Of a DNA stretch of 9,540 nucleotides, positions 1-5,057 are shown in pieces. Made by a program: the position numbers and the translations under genes. The stretch's first letter is position 1. Every line of letters starts with the position of its first letter. The notes under the pieces are model-generated. The model was given only the letters and a program-made list of their open reading frames with translations, was not told the DNA's origin and ran no database searches. This DNA comes from Chloroflexota bacterium. GTDB lineage: Bacteria; Chloroflexota; Limnocylindria; P2-11E. The stretch spans positions 1-9,540 of the forward strand of contig JANXXG010000346.1 in assembly GCA_025350745.1 (NCBI GenBank). Reading direction: 5' to 3'.

Positions 1-213
1 CAACTAAGAGCGGACGGTCGTAGCGAACGCGAAACGCGGCGGTAACGAGCGCGTATCGCATCGCGGGGAACATCGGCCGGGGGAGCAAGCCCTTCCCCCG
101 CACGGGCTGTCCGATATGTCGACACGCGCTGCACCCCACGACACGGGTTGGTCCTGCACCTGCCCCCATCCGGACAGGACTACCGGCACAGCCGCCATGG
201 AGGGTGCGATCCG
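1..213 (+). other. Leader of the RlpA-like gene, possibly structured RNA
   Basis: No coding region is supported here. The stretch has a 7-bp stem at 78-84/94-100 (CGGGGGA with TCCCCCG, 9-nt loop). It also has a longer-range inverted repeat, CTGTCCG at 107-113 with CGGACAG at 171-177. The block at 50-70 closely resembles 1293-1312 in the leader of the gene at 1438. These pairings would fit a folded 5' leader. I do not recognise a riboswitch family with confidence; there is only faint resemblance to parts of the ydaO/yuaA (c-di-AMP) class, which often precedes wall-hydrolase genes in high-GC bacteria. The leader ends in the SD site GGAGGG at 199-204. Confidence 0.35.
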
Positions 214-729
214 ATGCCTGCCCATCTCGCGCGTATCGGCGTCACGGTCTTCGCGCTGCTCTTCGCGATCGCCGTCGTCACCGAACATCAGGCCGCCGGT
301 GAGTCGCAGCTCGTGATGACCGGCGACAGCCAGGCTCCGGCCGTGATCGCGGCGGTGTTCGAGCGGGATGGTCCGCGTGGGGTCGCCGGTTTCCAGGAGC
401 TCGGCGGCGCCGCTGCCGATCCAACGGCCGTGGTCGCAGCGCCCTCTCCGGGCGGTGGGATCGTCGTTGCATCGTGGTACGGGCCGGGTTTCTACGACAA
501 CCGGACGGCCTGCGGTCAGACCTACACCCCGGAGATCCTCGGTGTCGCGCACAAGACGCTGCCCTGCGGGACCCAGCTGACCCTCACGTACGGCGCCCGC
601 GCGGTGACGGTCGCGGTGATCGACCGCGGGCCATACATCGCCGGCCGGACCATCGACCTCTCCAACGCCACGAAGCTCGCGCTCGGCTGCACCGACCTCT
701 GCACGCTTCGGATGCAGGTCGCGCAGTGA
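214..729 (+). CDS. Secreted RlpA-like double-psi beta-barrel protein
   Basis: This is a 171-residue exported protein with a C-terminal RlpA-type double-psi beta-barrel domain (about residues 82-171). Family members act on or bind peptidoglycan outside the membrane. The start ATG at 214 has GGAGGG nine bases upstream and gives a clean signal peptide (MPAHLARIGVTVFALLF..., residues 1 to about 29). An earlier in-frame ATG at 148 would add 22 polar residues and is unlikely. Residues 30-80 are a low-complexity linker. Family motifs are ASWYG (86-90), AHKTLPCGT (112-120), VIDRGP (135-140, D137) and GRTIDLS (144-150). Four cysteines (C100, C118, C159, C163) could form disulfides. Where proteobacterial RlpA enzymes carry acidic residues just before the AHKTLP motif, this protein has Q102 and T105, so lytic transglycosylase activity is doubtful. 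A wall-binding or remodelling role is the safer inference. The family call is strong; the catalytic role is open. Confidence 0.88.
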   Translation: MPAHLARIGVTVFALLFAIAVVTEHQAAGESQLVMTGDSQAPAVIAAVFERDGPRGVAGFQELGGAAADPTAVVAAPSPGGGIVVASWYGPGFYDNRTACGQTYTPEILGVAHKTLPCGTQLTLTYGARAVTVAVIDRGPYIAGRTIDLSNATKLALGCTDLCTLRMQVAQ

Positions 730-877
730 GTGTTCCGAGATAGCCCAGTTTGGCTGGACGCTGGACGGCCGACCGAGCGGGGGTACGGAACTTGCAGCCC
801 ACGCCACCCTGGCGACGGCCGATCCGGGTCACCGGGGCCGCCGGCAGAGTCAGCTGTTGGTTGAAGGAGTGCTCGAC
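730..877 (+). other. Intergenic leader before the KGG stress gene
   Basis: This 148-base gap holds no supported gene. It has a tandem duplicate CTGGACG at 754-760/761-767 and a distant GTTCCG/CGGAAC pair (732-737, 786-791). I see no convincing -35/-10 pair. A sigma-B style promoter was looked for because of the stress gene downstream, but GTTTGG (748-753) and GGGTAC (781-786) are 27 bases apart, too far for that class. The SD site AAGGAG is at 864-869. Confidence 0.4.
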
Positions 878-1216
878 ATGACGAAGAACAAAGGTGCGAT
901 GACCGTCGCCGAAGCCGGCCGCAAGGGCGGCGCGATGACCGCGCAGCGCCACGGCCCCGAGTTCTACGAGCAGATCGGGAAGAAGGGCGGCAAGACGACC
1001 GCCGCGCGTCACGGCAGCGACTTCTACGAGCAGATCGGCAAGCAGGGCGGTCAGAAGGTCAAGGAGCTGTATGGGCCGCGCTTCTACGGGCGCATCGGGA
1101 AGATCGGCGGCGACGCCGTCGCCGAGAAGTACGGCCACGAGCACTTCGAGCAGATCGGCAAGAAGGGTGGCCAGAAGGTCGCCGAGCTCATCGCCCGCGG
1201 CCGGCAAGCGAGCTGA
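878..1216 (+). CDS. KGG-repeat stress-induced hydrophilin (GsiB-like)
   Basis: This is a 112-residue, very hydrophilic, glycine/lysine-rich protein. It is built from 20-residue repeats of the type G-K-K-G-G-x-x-x-A-x-x-H-G-x-x-F-Y-E-Q-I. Repeat starts fall at residues 14, 34, 54, 74 and 94, the last one partial. This is the KGG or 'stress-induced acidophilic repeat' motif of Bacillus subtilis GsiB and plant group-1 LEA (Em) proteins, which are intrinsically disordered, cytoplasmic and linked to desiccation, starvation or osmotic stress. The start ATG at 878 has AAGGAG eight bases upstream; an in-frame TTG at 857 lies before the SD site and is rejected. There are no membrane segments or cysteines. 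The third and fourth repeats are the most diverged (GPRFYGRIGKIGG), which suggests old duplications rather than recent slippage. The family is clear; the exact stress signal cannot be read from the sequence. Confidence 0.9.
   Translation: MTKNKGAMTVAEAGRKGGAMTAQRHGPEFYEQIGKKGGKTTAARHGSDFYEQIGKQGGQKVKELYGPRFYGRIGKIGGDAVAEKYGHEHFEQIGKKGGQKVAELIARGRQAS
916..1192 (+). repeat. 60-bp imperfect tandem repeats inside the KGG gene
   Basis: The coding repeats show at DNA level as a strict 60-bp period. Segments beginning near 961, 1021, 1081 and 1141 each carry a version of TTCTACGAGCAGATCGG followed by a lysine-glycine-glycine codon block. Differences are mainly synonymous or conservative and every unit keeps frame, so the repeat is under protein-level selection. 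Confidence 0.88.
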
Positions 1217-1437
1217 CCACCGTCATCGACGTCGCCGACGTCGTCGACACCGTCAGGCGACCGAGCGAGCGCGGCCACGTCATCTCGCTCCGCGCGTATC
1301 AATCGCGGGGAAGAGATGGCTCCGGAGCATTGACACCGGAACAGTCCTTCGTATCGTCGGTCTCTGTACGCGAACGGTCACAGGATGCCGTCGCGTGTAC
1401 CGCTGAGCGGACGCTCCGCGGATCGAGGAGACGAAAG
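1217..1437 (+). other. Intergenic leader with promoter-like elements
   Basis: This 221-base gap has no supported gene. It holds CGCGTATCAATCGCGGGGAA at 1293-1312, nearly the same as 50-70 upstream of the RlpA-like gene. It also holds a perfect TTGACA at 1330-1335 and the SD site GAGGAG at 1425-1430. An open frame running through 1330-1437 into the next gene is low-complexity Arg/Ser and lies upstream of the SD, so it is not counted as coding. Confidence 0.4.
1330..1357 (+). promoter_or_regulatory. Candidate sigma-70-type promoter for the gene at 1438
   Basis: TTGACA at 1330-1335 is a perfect -35 match. TATCGT at 1352-1357 matches four of six -10 positions with a 16-bp spacer. The predicted start of transcription near 1364 would give a leader of roughly 74 nt to the SD site and the TTG start. 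Evidence is by eye only. Confidence 0.45.
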
Positions 1438-1749
1438 TTGGACGCGGTCGATCGGCTCGGCGCGGCACTGGTGGCCGTCGAGTGGGAAGACATCACTGCC
1501 TACACGCGCACCGCGCTCCCTGACGACTTCGAGAGCTACCGGCTTCGCAAGCTCACCTGTGGGCTCCTCTGGAAGGAGACCGCCGACTACATCGTGGTCG
1601 TCGGCGACTACGACATCACCAACGCCGGCCAGGACTACCGCCACAACGACTTCCACATCATTCCCCGCGGCGTGATCCGCCAGCTCACCGTGCTGCGCGA
1701 TCCGTCAGAGCTCGGCACCATCGCCCAGCTGGATGTGGCTTCGGCCTAG
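1438..1749 (+). CDS. Small conserved-looking protein of unknown function
   Basis: I do not recognise a named family. The likely product is 103 residues, starting at TTG 1438 because GAGGAG sits seven bases upstream; a longer frame back to TTG 1330 would add an Arg/Ser-rich tail typical of non-coding DNA. The chain has no signal peptide or membrane helix. It reads as a small alpha/beta domain: VAVEWEDIT (12-20), then a central strand block WKETADYIVVVGDYD (45-59), then HIIPRGVIRQLTVL (73-86). The pattern V-x-W-x-D, then a hydrophobic strand pair, then IPRG-x-I recalls small uncharacterised bacterial and phage proteins of about 80-100 residues. That is a resemblance from memory, not a family assignment. 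A promoter candidate lies at 1330-1357. It is followed after 133 bp by the zinc-ribbon gene, which has its own SD site. Confidence 0.7.
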   Translation: MDAVDRLGAALVAVEWEDITAYTRTALPDDFESYRLRKLTCGLLWKETADYIVVVGDYDITNAGQDYRHNDFHIIPRGVIRQLTVLRDPSELGTIAQLDVASA

Positions 1750-1786
1750 GCCCCGCGCCCCCGGTAAACCGCGGCGGCCCTCCCTT

Positions 1787-1802
1787 CGTATCCATCGATA
1801 CG
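1787..1802. promoter_or_regulatory. CGTATC/GATACG inverted repeat, possible operator
   Basis: CGTATC (1787-1792) and GATACG (1797-1802) form a 6-bp dyad with a 4-bp centre, 81 bp before the zinc-ribbon start. The left arm is the same CGTATC word found in the leaders at 52-57, 1295-1300 and 1350-1355. It could be an operator half-site pair or a small hairpin. Confidence 0.35.
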
Positions 1803-1806
1803 GAAA

Positions 1807-1823
1807 CCAAGCGGCCCGCTTGG
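1807..1823. other. Perfect 17-bp dyad (8-bp arms), hairpin or operator
   Basis: CCAAGCGG at 1807-1814 is the reverse complement of CCGCTTGG at 1816-1823, with one base between. As RNA it would fold as a 6-bp stem with a 5-base loop. No T-run follows, so it is a poor intrinsic terminator. It sits four bases after the CGTATC/GATACG dyad, which makes a regulatory role for the downstream zinc-ribbon gene at least as likely. Confidence 0.4.
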
Positions 1824-1882
1824 CGGTATGGAACAACGGATGCCCATCCGCCGTTCTACCAGGCGAGATCTGGAGGCCAGTC

Positions 1883-2140
1883 ATGTCCCTGCGAGCCGAG
1901 CTCTACTGCTACTTCTGCGGTCACGGTTCGGGTGAGGTGCTGATCGCGACGAAGTCGCGCCGGCCGTCTCCCGAGCAGCTGAAGGCCGCCTACGCCGCGG
2001 TCACCGGTCCGCGTGCCCCCATCTGGGACCAGGGCGAGCAGCCCGTCTGCCCACGCTGCGGTGGCCAGCTCTTCCTCGAGAAGTACGAGCAGACCGTTCG
2101 TCGGCCTGCCGCGCCGACCCAGGCCAGCCGGGCCAGCTAG
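1883..2140 (+). CDS. Small zinc-ribbon protein of unknown function
   Basis: This 85-residue protein has two CxxC knuckles: C9-Y-F-C12 and C56-P-R-C59. They are 43 residues apart and each is followed by glycine (CGHG and CGGQ), the usual layout of a zinc ribbon that binds one Zn2+ through four cysteines. Between them is a helix-like stretch, SPEQLKAAYAAV (29-40). The C-terminus (72-85) is a disordered Arg/Pro/Ala/Ser tail. The ATG at 1883 is chosen because GGAGG lies six bases upstream; the frame is open further upstream but that part is low-complexity. No signal peptide or DNA-binding domain is seen. Two dyads lie in its leader. Its TAG stop overlaps the stop of the convergent HD-domain gene. 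The zinc-ribbon fold is well supported; whether it binds nucleic acid or protein is unknown. Confidence 0.8.
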   Translation: MSLRAELYCYFCGHGSGEVLIATKSRRPSPEQLKAAYAAVTGPRAPIWDQGEQPVCPRCGGQLFLEKYEQTVRRPAAPTQASRAS

Positions 2141-2697
2141 GCCGGCGCACCCGCGAGACCCAGCCGGTCGGCGATCCCGCTCAACGCGGCCACGACCTCG
2201 CTGATCAGCTCGTCGAACGGCACCCCGAGATCGGTCGCGCCCGCCAGCATCATGTCCCGGCTGATCGCGCGCGCGAACGCCTTGTCCTTCATCTTCTTCT
2301 TCACCGACGACGGTTCGACCTCGGCCACGCGTTTCGATGGACGCACCAACGCGACCGCGGTGACGAAGCCACAGAGCTCATCGACGGCGTAGAGCGCCTT
2401 CTCCATCGGTGTGACCCGCGTGACTCCGGTGTGATCACCGTGGCTCTGAATGGCGCGAACGATCTCCGCCGAGAGCCCGGCAGCCTCAAGGTCGGCTTTC
2501 CCGTTCTGCGGATGACCGTCGGGCTCGCGCTCATAGTCGAAGTCGTGGAGCACGCCCGTCACGGCCCAGGTCTCTTCGTCGCCGCCGAAGCGCGACGAGA
2601 GCCGGCGCATCGCCGCTTCCACGGCGAGACCGTGCTTGCGCAAGCTGTCGCCTTTCGTGTGCTCGCAGAGCAGCGCGTACGCGGCCTCATGGTCCAT
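2137..2697 (-). CDS. HD-domain phosphohydrolase-like protein
   Basis: This is a 186-residue cytosolic protein of the HD superfamily, metal-dependent hydrolases that usually act on phosphate esters or nucleotides. Candidate metal ligands are H22 (RKHGLAVEA), H51-D52 (GVLHDFDYE) and D106 (YAVDELCGF), with H62, H86 and H89 in the metal region (DGHPQ, SHGDHTG). The lysine-rich SVKKKMKDKAFA segment followed by a short helical end resembles the stand-alone predicted HD hydrolases of COG2316 (recalled, not searched). The ATG at 2697 is preferred because TAAATT (2711-2706 on this strand) lies eight bases upstream, the spacing of a leaderless transcript. The alternative TTG at 2706 would add three residues and has only a weak AGG nearby. 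It is divergent from the HesB-like gene and convergent with the zinc-ribbon gene. The substrate is unknown. Confidence 0.87.
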   Translation of the reverse strand: MDHEAAYALLCEHTKGDSLRKHGLAVEAAMRRLSSRFGGDEETWAVTGVLHDFDYEREPDGHPQNGKADLEAAGLSAEIVRAIQSHGDHTGVTRVTPMEKALYAVDELCGFVTAVALVRPSKRVAEVEPSSVKKKMKDKAFARAISRDMMLAGATDLGVPFDELISEVVAALSGIADRLGLAGAPA

Positions 2698-2705
2698 CAG
2701 CTGCA

Positions 2706-2711
2706 AATTTA
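2706..2711 (-). promoter_or_regulatory. Candidate leaderless -10 box for the HD gene
   Basis: On the minus strand TAAATT matches TATAAT at five of six positions. It is followed by eight bases and then the ATG at 2697. No SD site precedes that ATG. No -35 is obvious, and the -35 zone would fall inside the start of the divergent gene. Confidence 0.5.
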
Positions 2712-2716
2712 CCTGC

Positions 2717-2722
2717 TAACCT
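2717..2722 (+). promoter_or_regulatory. Candidate leaderless -10 box for the HesB/IscA gene
   Basis: TAACCT fits the TANNNT pattern and ends six bases before the GTG at 2729, so transcription would begin at or next to the start codon. No SD-like purine run is present. It lies only five bases from the -10 box of the divergent HD gene. Confidence 0.5.
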
Positions 2723-2728
2723 CGACGA

Positions 2729-3046
2729 GTGATCGAGGTGACCCCGCTCGCCGCCGAGAAGCTGACCGGGCTCATGGCCCAGGACCCCGCGCAGCGCGTC
2801 CTCCGCGTGTACGTCTCCGGAAAGAGCTGCTGCGGGGTCTCGTATGGCCTGGCGTTCGACGAGACGCAGCTTCCCGATGACGCGGTCGTCCAGCGGGCCG
2901 GCATCGACGTCGCGGTCGACCCCGACAGCCTTCCCTTCGTGCAGGGCGCGACCATCGATTTCGTCGACGCGCTCATGGGCGGCGGGTTCACCGTCCGCAA
3001 TCCGAGCATCGACAGCGGCGGCGGCTGCGCCTGCGGGCGACGCTAG
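2729..3046 (+). CDS. HesB/IscA-type (A-type) iron-sulfur protein
   Basis: This 105-residue protein has the A-type carrier fold: IEVTPLAAEKL at the start (a beta strand then a helix, typical of IscA/ErpA/SufA), RVLRVYVSGKSCCGVSYGLA (residues 23-42), an FDE motif after it, and a C-terminal C-A-C pair (C100, C102). The family's three ligand cysteines correspond to C34 (or C35) and C100/C102. The usual GGCSG is replaced by KSCCG and the NPN-SCGCG end by NPSIDSGGGCACG, so this is a divergent HesB-like subgroup rather than classical IscA. Such proteins bind or deliver Fe-S clusters, or iron. No isc/suf genes lie nearby. The start is GTG 2729, the only one that preserves the first strand, with a leaderless -10 box six bases upstream. 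Family call strong; specific role inferred. Confidence 0.87.
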   Translation: MIEVTPLAAEKLTGLMAQDPAQRVLRVYVSGKSCCGVSYGLAFDETQLPDDAVVQRAGIDVAVDPDSLPFVQGATIDFVDALMGGGFTVRNPSIDSGGGCACGRR

Positions 3047-3067
3047 GCTCCGACCCCGCGTGAGCGA

Positions 3068-3250
3068 GTGACCGGCTGCGGCTGTCTCCTCATCATCGGC
3101 GCGCTGATCGGGTTCCTCGCGGTCTTCTTCTTCGGTTCGACCGACCCCGGAGAGCCGATCGCCTCCATCGTCGCACTCGGCGCGCTCGCGCTCAGCTGGG
3201 CCGCCGCTCGTGCCAACGCGTCGCGCGTTCGTATGCCCGCGCGATCCTGA
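3068..3250 (+). CDS. Small membrane protein, two predicted helices
   Basis: This 60-residue protein has two hydrophobic segments, about residues 6-22 (CLLIIGALIGFLAVFFF) and 31-48 (IASIVALGALALSWAAAR), joined by a polar GSTDPGEP turn. A basic tail (ASRVRMPARS) suggests a cytoplasmic C-terminus. The GTG start at 3068 is 21 bases after the upstream stop, so it is probably co-transcribed with the HesB-like gene; only a weak GAGCGAG precedes it. The last 59 bases overlap the end of the amidase gene on the other strand. The strongly hydrophobic pattern and the CGCLL opening are typical of real short membrane proteins, but no family is recognised and antisense to a GC-rich gene can mimic hydrophobic runs, so confidence is moderate. 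The first helix lies wholly outside the amidase overlap, which supports a real gene. Confidence 0.55.
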   Translation: MTGCGCLLIIGALIGFLAVFFFGSTDPGEPIASIVALGALALSWAAARANASRVRMPARS

Positions 3251-4586
3251 GCAGCCGGGCTTCCGCCCACGGTCGTGCGACGAGCTGCAGCCCAATGGGC
3301 AGGCCAGACGTGTCGAAGCCGCAGGGGATCGAGATCGCCGGCAGGCCGGTGAGATTGAACGGCGACGTGTAGGCCGTAAGCCGCGCCGCCGCGGCAACGG
3401 CGTCCTCACCGTCGCGCAAGGGCGCCGTCGTCGGCGTCGTCGGGAGCAGGATCGCGTCCCACTCATTGAGGACCATCGCGTACGCGCGCCGCAGCTCGTC
3501 TCGGGTCCGCCGGGCCAACGCGTACTCGGTCCCGGTCCGCGTGAGCCCCGTGTCGATCCGCCGCGCGACATCAGCGCCGTAGCCATCACGATGCGCGGTG
3601 AGCCGGTCCTTGTGAAATGCCCCGGCTTCCGCCCCGATCACGAACAGCTGGGTGGTCTGCAGCTCGTCGCTGCGTGGGAGCTCAGTATCCTCGAGACGCG
3701 CGCCTTCGCCGGCGAGCACGTCCACCGCGGCCTGGACCGCGGCCGCGACGTCGGCGGTCGCGCGATCGGCGGGTCCGAGCCTTTCCATGAATCGACCCGT
3801 CACGATCCCGATGCGCAGACCGCGGACGCCATCGTCGATCTCCGCGAGGTAGTCCGGCACCGGTACGTCGACCGAGACCGGGTCGGCCGCGTCGTAGCCC
3901 GCGGTCACCTGGAGCAGGAGCGCAGCGTCGCGCACCGTGCGGGCTATCGGTCCGGCGTGATCGAGCGACCACGCGAGCGGGATGGCGCCACGAAGGCTCA
4001 CCCGGCCGTACGTCGGTTTCAGCCCGACGATGCCGCAGAGTGACGCAGGGATGCGGATCGAGCCACCGGTGTCGCTACCGATCGAACCGAAGATCTCGCC
4101 CGCGGTGACCGCGGCCGCACTTCCGCCGCTCGACCCGCCCGGGATCCGCTCCGGGGCCCACGGATTGCGCGTCGGACCGAAATGCGGGTTGTCCGTGGTG
4201 ACCCCGAAGGCCCACTCGTGCAGGTTCGTTTTGCCCACATTGACCGCTCCGGCGGTAAAGACCGCGGCAGCGATGGCCGAGTCCGCCGACGGGACGTTCG
4301 TCGCCATCAGGCGGGAGCCCGCGGTGGTCGGGATACCGGCCACGTCGAACAGATCCTTCAACGCGATCGGCGCCCCCGCCAGGCTCGATGGAACGCGACC
4401 GCTATCGATCGCCCGCGCACGTCGCCGCGCGTCGTCGGCGGTGACGGTGATGAACGCGTTGAGCTCGGGCTCGCGGCGCTCTATCCGCGCGAGCGCGGCC
4501 TCGGTCAGCTCGAGCGCGCCGACGGTCCGAGCGCGTAGGGCCGCGACCGCCGCCTCGAGCGAGCCATCGAGCAGAGTGTCCTTCAC
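3192..4586 (-). CDS. Amidase-signature family amidohydrolase
   Basis: This 464-residue enzyme of the amidase-signature superfamily hydrolyses a carboxamide by a Ser-cisSer-Lys triad. The triad is visible: K77 in APIALKDLFDV, cis-Ser S152 in PGGSSGGSAAAV and nucleophile S176 in GSDTGGSIRIPAS. The 24-residue gap between the two serines is the family norm. The conserved VGKTNLHEWAFG (117-128) and SLDHAGPIARTVRD (207-220) blocks are present. The end, LLRIARAYERATRWHERRPS, is the usual C-terminal helix of the family. Databases often call such proteins GatA, but there is no gatB/gatC here and the length and isolation fit a stand-alone amidase. The substrate cannot be read from the sequence. There is no signal peptide. 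The GTG at 4586 is preferred: TATCGT lies eight bases upstream and the first residues (MKDTLLDGSLEAA) match usual N-termini. It is divergent from the F420-type oxidoreductase; its 3' end overlaps the small membrane protein gene. Confidence 0.92.
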   Translation of the reverse strand: MKDTLLDGSLEAAVAALRARTVGALELTEAALARIERREPELNAFITVTADDARRRARAIDSGRVPSSLAGAPIALKDLFDVAGIPTTAGSRLMATNVPSADSAIAAAVFTAGAVNVGKTNLHEWAFGVTTDNPHFGPTRNPWAPERIPGGSSGGSAAAVTAGEIFGSIGSDTGGSIRIPASLCGIVGLKPTYGRVSLRGAIPLAWSLDHAGPIARTVRDAALLLQVTAGYDAADPVSVDVPVPDYLAEIDDGVRGLRIGIVTGRFMERLGPADRATADVAAAVQAAVDVLAGEGARLEDTELPRSDELQTTQLFVIGAEAGAFHKDRLTAHRDGYGADVARRIDTGLTRTGTEYALARRTRDELRRAYAMVLNEWDAILLPTTPTTAPLRDGEDAVAAAARLTAYTSPFNLTGLPAISIPCGFDTSGLPIGLQLVARPWAEARLLRIARAYERATRWHERRPS

Positions 4587-4594
4587 CGGGCCGA

Positions 4595-4600
4595 ACGATA
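4595..4600 (-). promoter_or_regulatory. Candidate leaderless -10 box for the amidase
   Basis: On the minus strand TATCGT (TANNNT) ends eight bases before the GTG at 4586. No SD site is present between them. A convincing -35 is not seen. Confidence 0.48.
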
Positions 4601-4629
4601 GGGCCCGTGGAATAACCCGGACGCGCGGC

Positions 4630-4635
4630 TACGTT
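4630..4635 (+). promoter_or_regulatory. Candidate leaderless -10 box for the F420-type oxidoreductase
   Basis: TACGTT (TANNNT) ends eight bases before the ATG at 4644 and no SD site is present. GTGGAA at 4607-4612 stands 17 bp upstream as a weak -35 candidate. Confidence 0.5.
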
Positions 4636-4643
4636 GTCGGTGC

Positions 4644-5057
4644 ATGGCCTACAACGACGAGCTCATCGCGCACTTCCGCCAGAACGGCGGGGTCATCACG
4701 GAAGGACCGTTCACCGGCCGGCCGATCTTGCTCCTGACGACGACGGGCGCCTCGAGCGGTCAGAGCCGCACGCATCCGCTCGTCTATACGCGTGACGGGG
4801 ATAGCTACCTGATCATCGCGTCAAAGGGCGGCGCGCCGACACACCCCGCCTGGTACCACAACCTCCGGCGCCATCCTGAGGTGACCGTCGAGGTCGGGGC
4901 CGAGACGTTCACGGCGAAGGCGACCGCACACGTCGGCGACTCCGAGTGGCGCCGGCTGTTCGACCAGCACGCCGCGATCAACCCCGGCTTCAAGGACTAC
5001 GAGAAGAAGACGACGCGCCAGATCCCCGCCGTCCTGCTGGAGCGTCTTCCCGACTAG
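4644..5057 (+). CDS. Deazaflavin (F420)-dependent nitroreductase-family oxidoreductase
   Basis: This 137-residue protein is of the Ddn/DUF385 type, a split-barrel flavoenzyme family that uses coenzyme F420 for hydride transfer. Signature blocks are ILLLTTTGASSGQSRTHPLV (28-47), followed by DSYLIIASKGGAPTHPAWYH (53-72) and NLRRHPEVTVEVG (73-85). These correspond to the F420 phosphate- and ring-binding strands of the family. Members range from nitroimidazole activators (M. tuberculosis Ddn) to quinone or enone reductases, so the substrate is open. Length is typical. The ATG at 4644 is preceded by a leaderless-type -10 box rather than an SD site. If functional, it implies that the host makes F420, which fits actinobacteria and many Chloroflexota. 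It is divergent from the amidase, with no other link between the two products, and convergent with the M23 lipoprotein. Confidence 0.9.
   Translation: MAYNDELIAHFRQNGGVITEGPFTGRPILLLTTTGASSGQSRTHPLVYTRDGDSYLIIASKGGAPTHPAWYHNLRRHPEVTVEVGAETFTAKATAHVGDSEWRRLFDQHAAINPGFKDYEKKTTRQIPAVLLERLPD

Noticed and set aside
748..786. Possible sigma-B promoter before the KGG stress gene
   Set aside because: GTTTGG and GGGTAC are separated by 27 bases rather than the 12-15 expected, so the pair is not credible.
4..807. 267-codon minus-strand open frame opposite the RlpA-like gene
   Set aside because: No domain or start signal is seen; the opposite strand has an SD site, a signal peptide and RlpA motifs.
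878..1216. Tandem 60-bp units considered as a minisatellite or CRISPR-like array
   Set aside because: There are no spacers, the reading frame is kept in all units and the repeats encode the known KGG protein motif.
3044..3067. TAGGCT as a leaderless -10 for the small membrane protein
   Set aside because: It is 18 bases from the GTG at 3068, too far for a leaderless start. The nearer GTG at 3060 hits a stop after three codons.
3210..4043. Long plus-strand open frame opposite the amidase
   Set aside because: It is Arg/Gly-rich, matches no family and is antisense to a gene with a full catalytic triad; this is a codon-bias shadow.
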